From an uncultured Oscillospiraceae bacterium (lineage in GTDB: Bacteria > Bacillota > Clostridia > Oscillospirales > Ruminococcaceae): a DNA stretch of 7,160 nucleotides. Positions 5,938 through 7,160 of the stretch are shown here, piece by piece. The notes beneath the pieces were generated by a model, which was not told the DNA's origin, made no database searches, and saw nothing but the letters and a program-made list of their open reading frames with translations. A program made the position numbers and the translations under genes. The stretch lies in the NCBI GenBank assembly GCA_900543295.1, contig UQQY01000118.1, positions 1 to 7,160 on the forward strand, written 5' to 3'. Position 1 is the first letter of the stretch. Each line of letters begins with the position of its first letter.

Positions 5938-6951
5938 ATGCCGAAAGCAAAAAAGAAACTGAAAAAGTGGCAAATCACGCTGCTTGTCATTTTAGGCGTT
6001 CTGCTTTTGCTCTTTTTGTTCCTGCTCTGGTTCTACTATGCGAAGCTGAGTTTGATGCAGTACGATACCTCAAGCGGCGTCAGCATTGATACGGAGGTCT
6101 CGGTTGACGACGATGATCTTAACATTGAAACCTCCGGCGTTTCCAATATCGATATTCCGGCGGGTGAAATCTATCAAAATGACAACGTTATCAATATTCT
6201 GCTGCTCGGCACAGATGAACGCGCCGCATCCTTCAGCGACAACGCGCGCGCCGACAGCATGATGGTGCTCTCGATTGACAAAAAATATCACACGGTAAAG
6301 CTTGTAAGCTTTGAACGCGGCTTGGGCGTATCAATTCCCGGACGCAACGACGACTGGCTGACGCACACCTTCCGCTACGGCGGCGCCAATCTGACCATGC
6401 AGACCATTCGCGAGACCTTCTGTGTAGACGTGAATCGCTATGTGCGCGTCAACTTCAACACCTTTGAGCAGATCATCGACACAATCGGCGGCGTGGATCT
6501 GACGCTCTCGGCTGAGGAGGCAAACGCCCTGCAATATTCAACCTCCACTTCGCTCAAGGCAGGCGTCAACCATCTGTACGGAAGCGACGCGCTTCTTTAC
6601 TGCCGCCTGCGCGCGATCGACAGCGACTGGGTGCGTGTCCAGCGCCAGCGCAACACCATTCAGGCGATCATCAATCAGACAAAAACGCTCGACCTGTTAG
6701 AGCTTAACAGCCTGCTTGACAAAATCCTTCCTCTTGTCAGAACCAATCTCACCAAAGGTGAAATTACAGGCCTTTTATTCGAAGCCCCCTCTCTGATGGG
6801 GGCGCAGACCGATCAGATGACCATTCCAAAAACAGGTACCTATTGGGGTATTACCGGTGTGGACGGCCGCAGCATGTATGCCTGCGATTATGAAGAAAAC
6901 CGCCGCACCCTGCGCGAGTTTTTCTACGGGCCGTATCTGTCTGAGGAATAA
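5938..6951 (+). CDS. LytR-CpsA-Psr (LCP) family glycopolymer transferase
   Basis: LCP proteins are membrane-anchored enzymes acting outside the cell; they move lipid-linked wall polymers (teichoic acid, capsule) onto peptidoglycan. This 337-residue protein has a basic N-terminus, one membrane helix at about 12-34, an acidic linker with DDDD at 57-60, then the LCP domain from about 84: NILLLGTDERA (86-96), NARADSMM (102-109), TVKLVSFERG (119-128), DWLTHTFRYGG (139-149), RVNFNTFEQIIDTIGGVD (170-187), and the closing Arg-rich active-site motif RLRAIDSDWVRVQRQR (223-238). The usual Asp after the conserved Arg of the S-x-x-R-D strand is Gly128. The ATG at 5938 is chosen because AAAGGA lies eight bases upstream; an in-frame ATG at 5848 would overlap the sugar-transferase gene by 44 bases and has no such site. 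It pairs with the transferase upstream; no terminator follows. Confidence 0.95.
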   Translation: MPKAKKKLKKWQITLLVILGVLLLLFLFLLWFYYAKLSLMQYDTSSGVSIDTEVSVDDDDLNIETSGVSNIDIPAGEIYQNDNVINILLLGTDERAASFSDNARADSMMVLSIDKKYHTVKLVSFERGLGVSIPGRNDDWLTHTFRYGGANLTMQTIRETFCVDVNRYVRVNFNTFEQIIDTIGGVDLTLSAEEANALQYSTSTSLKAGVNHLYGSDALLYCRLRAIDSDWVRVQRQRNTIQAIINQTKTLDLLELNSLLDKILPLVRTNLTKGEITGLLFEAPSLMGAQTDQMTIPKTGTYWGITGVDGRSMYACDYEENRRTLREFFYGPYLSEE

Positions 6952-7160
6952 GCGCGAAACGGCGGAAATGAATCGCCCGCCCAAGATTGATTATCAATAT
7001 CGAAGAAAAAGCGGCTTTTCCGGTAAAGCAAAAGAATCTCTGCTTTGCACTGACTGCGGTTAAGAACGTCATCTGTTATCAATTCGCTGTTCCCTTCTAT
7101 CTGTTAATGCTCATGTACGGTAAGGAAGCAAGCAACCGAAAACAAGAGATAGACCGCCAG
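6952..7160 (+). other. Right-hand end without a confident gene; possible partial reading frame
   Basis: No intrinsic terminator follows the LCP gene. A 13-base palindrome (ATTGAT-T-ATCAAT) lies near 6986-6998, and TTATCAAT recurs near 7074. One plus frame is open from 6972 to the edge (63 codons) and looks protein-like, for example FALTAVKNVICYQFAVPFY. Its first plausible starts are TTG at 6987 or ATG at 7107/7113, none with a good ribosome binding site. A different frame holds a 31-codon ORF (6968-7063) ending CTDCG. Neither is supported enough to call a gene. Confidence 0.3.

Overview
The window looks like chromosomal DNA from a low- to mid-GC Firmicute of class Clostridia, plausibly Oscillospirales/Ruminococcaceae-like. 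That placement is inferred from the kind of genes present (a SigH-like sigma factor, a LytR-CpsA-Psr protein, a KLSKRNG-type GluRS, a small double zinc-ribbon protein), the consensus SigA-type promoters, the purine-rich ribosome binding sites and the roughly half-GC composition. Nothing in the window names a species. No phage, IS element, CRISPR array, tRNA or rRNA was found.

Layout. Everything left of about 4,990 is read on the minus strand and everything right of about 5,160 on the plus strand, so 4,933-5,237 is a divergent promoter region. Minus-strand units, from right to left, are: (1) a SigH-like sigma-70 family factor (4336-4932) behind a near-perfect promoter, followed after a hairpin-rich spacer by a 92-residue double zinc-ribbon protein (3914-4192) that ends at a textbook intrinsic terminator (3861-3896); (2) an operon under its own TTGACA-N17-TAAAAT promoter, made of peptidase T (2476-3699), a GIY-YIG/UPF0213 protein (2210-2479) and a membrane-anchored TPR protein (1365-2213), with ATGA stop/start overlaps at both joints; (3) gltX, glutamyl-tRNA synthetase (from 1189 off the left edge, about 80-90 C-terminal residues missing), behind a TTGACA-N17-TATGAT promoter.

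On the plus strand, a short polyisoprenyl-phosphate sugar-1-phosphate transferase (5238-5891) is followed 46 bases later by an LCP-family glycopolymer ligase (5938-6951). The first enzyme type starts a lipid-linked glycan and the second attaches finished glycans to the cell wall, so this probably opens a surface-polysaccharide locus that continues off the right edge. The last 209 bases hold no confident gene, but one frame stays open from 6972 to the edge.

Most of the window is ordinary housekeeping and cell-surface sequence, and I do not see a clearly new system. The most interesting points are: a prfB-like CTT-TGA stop at the end of the TPR gene, followed by a 49-codon open +1 frame that contains the gltX promoter; four inverted repeats packed between the sigma gene and the zinc-ribbon gene; paired near-repeats 21 bp apart just upstream of the pepT promoter; and residue deviations in the sugar transferase and the LCP protein.
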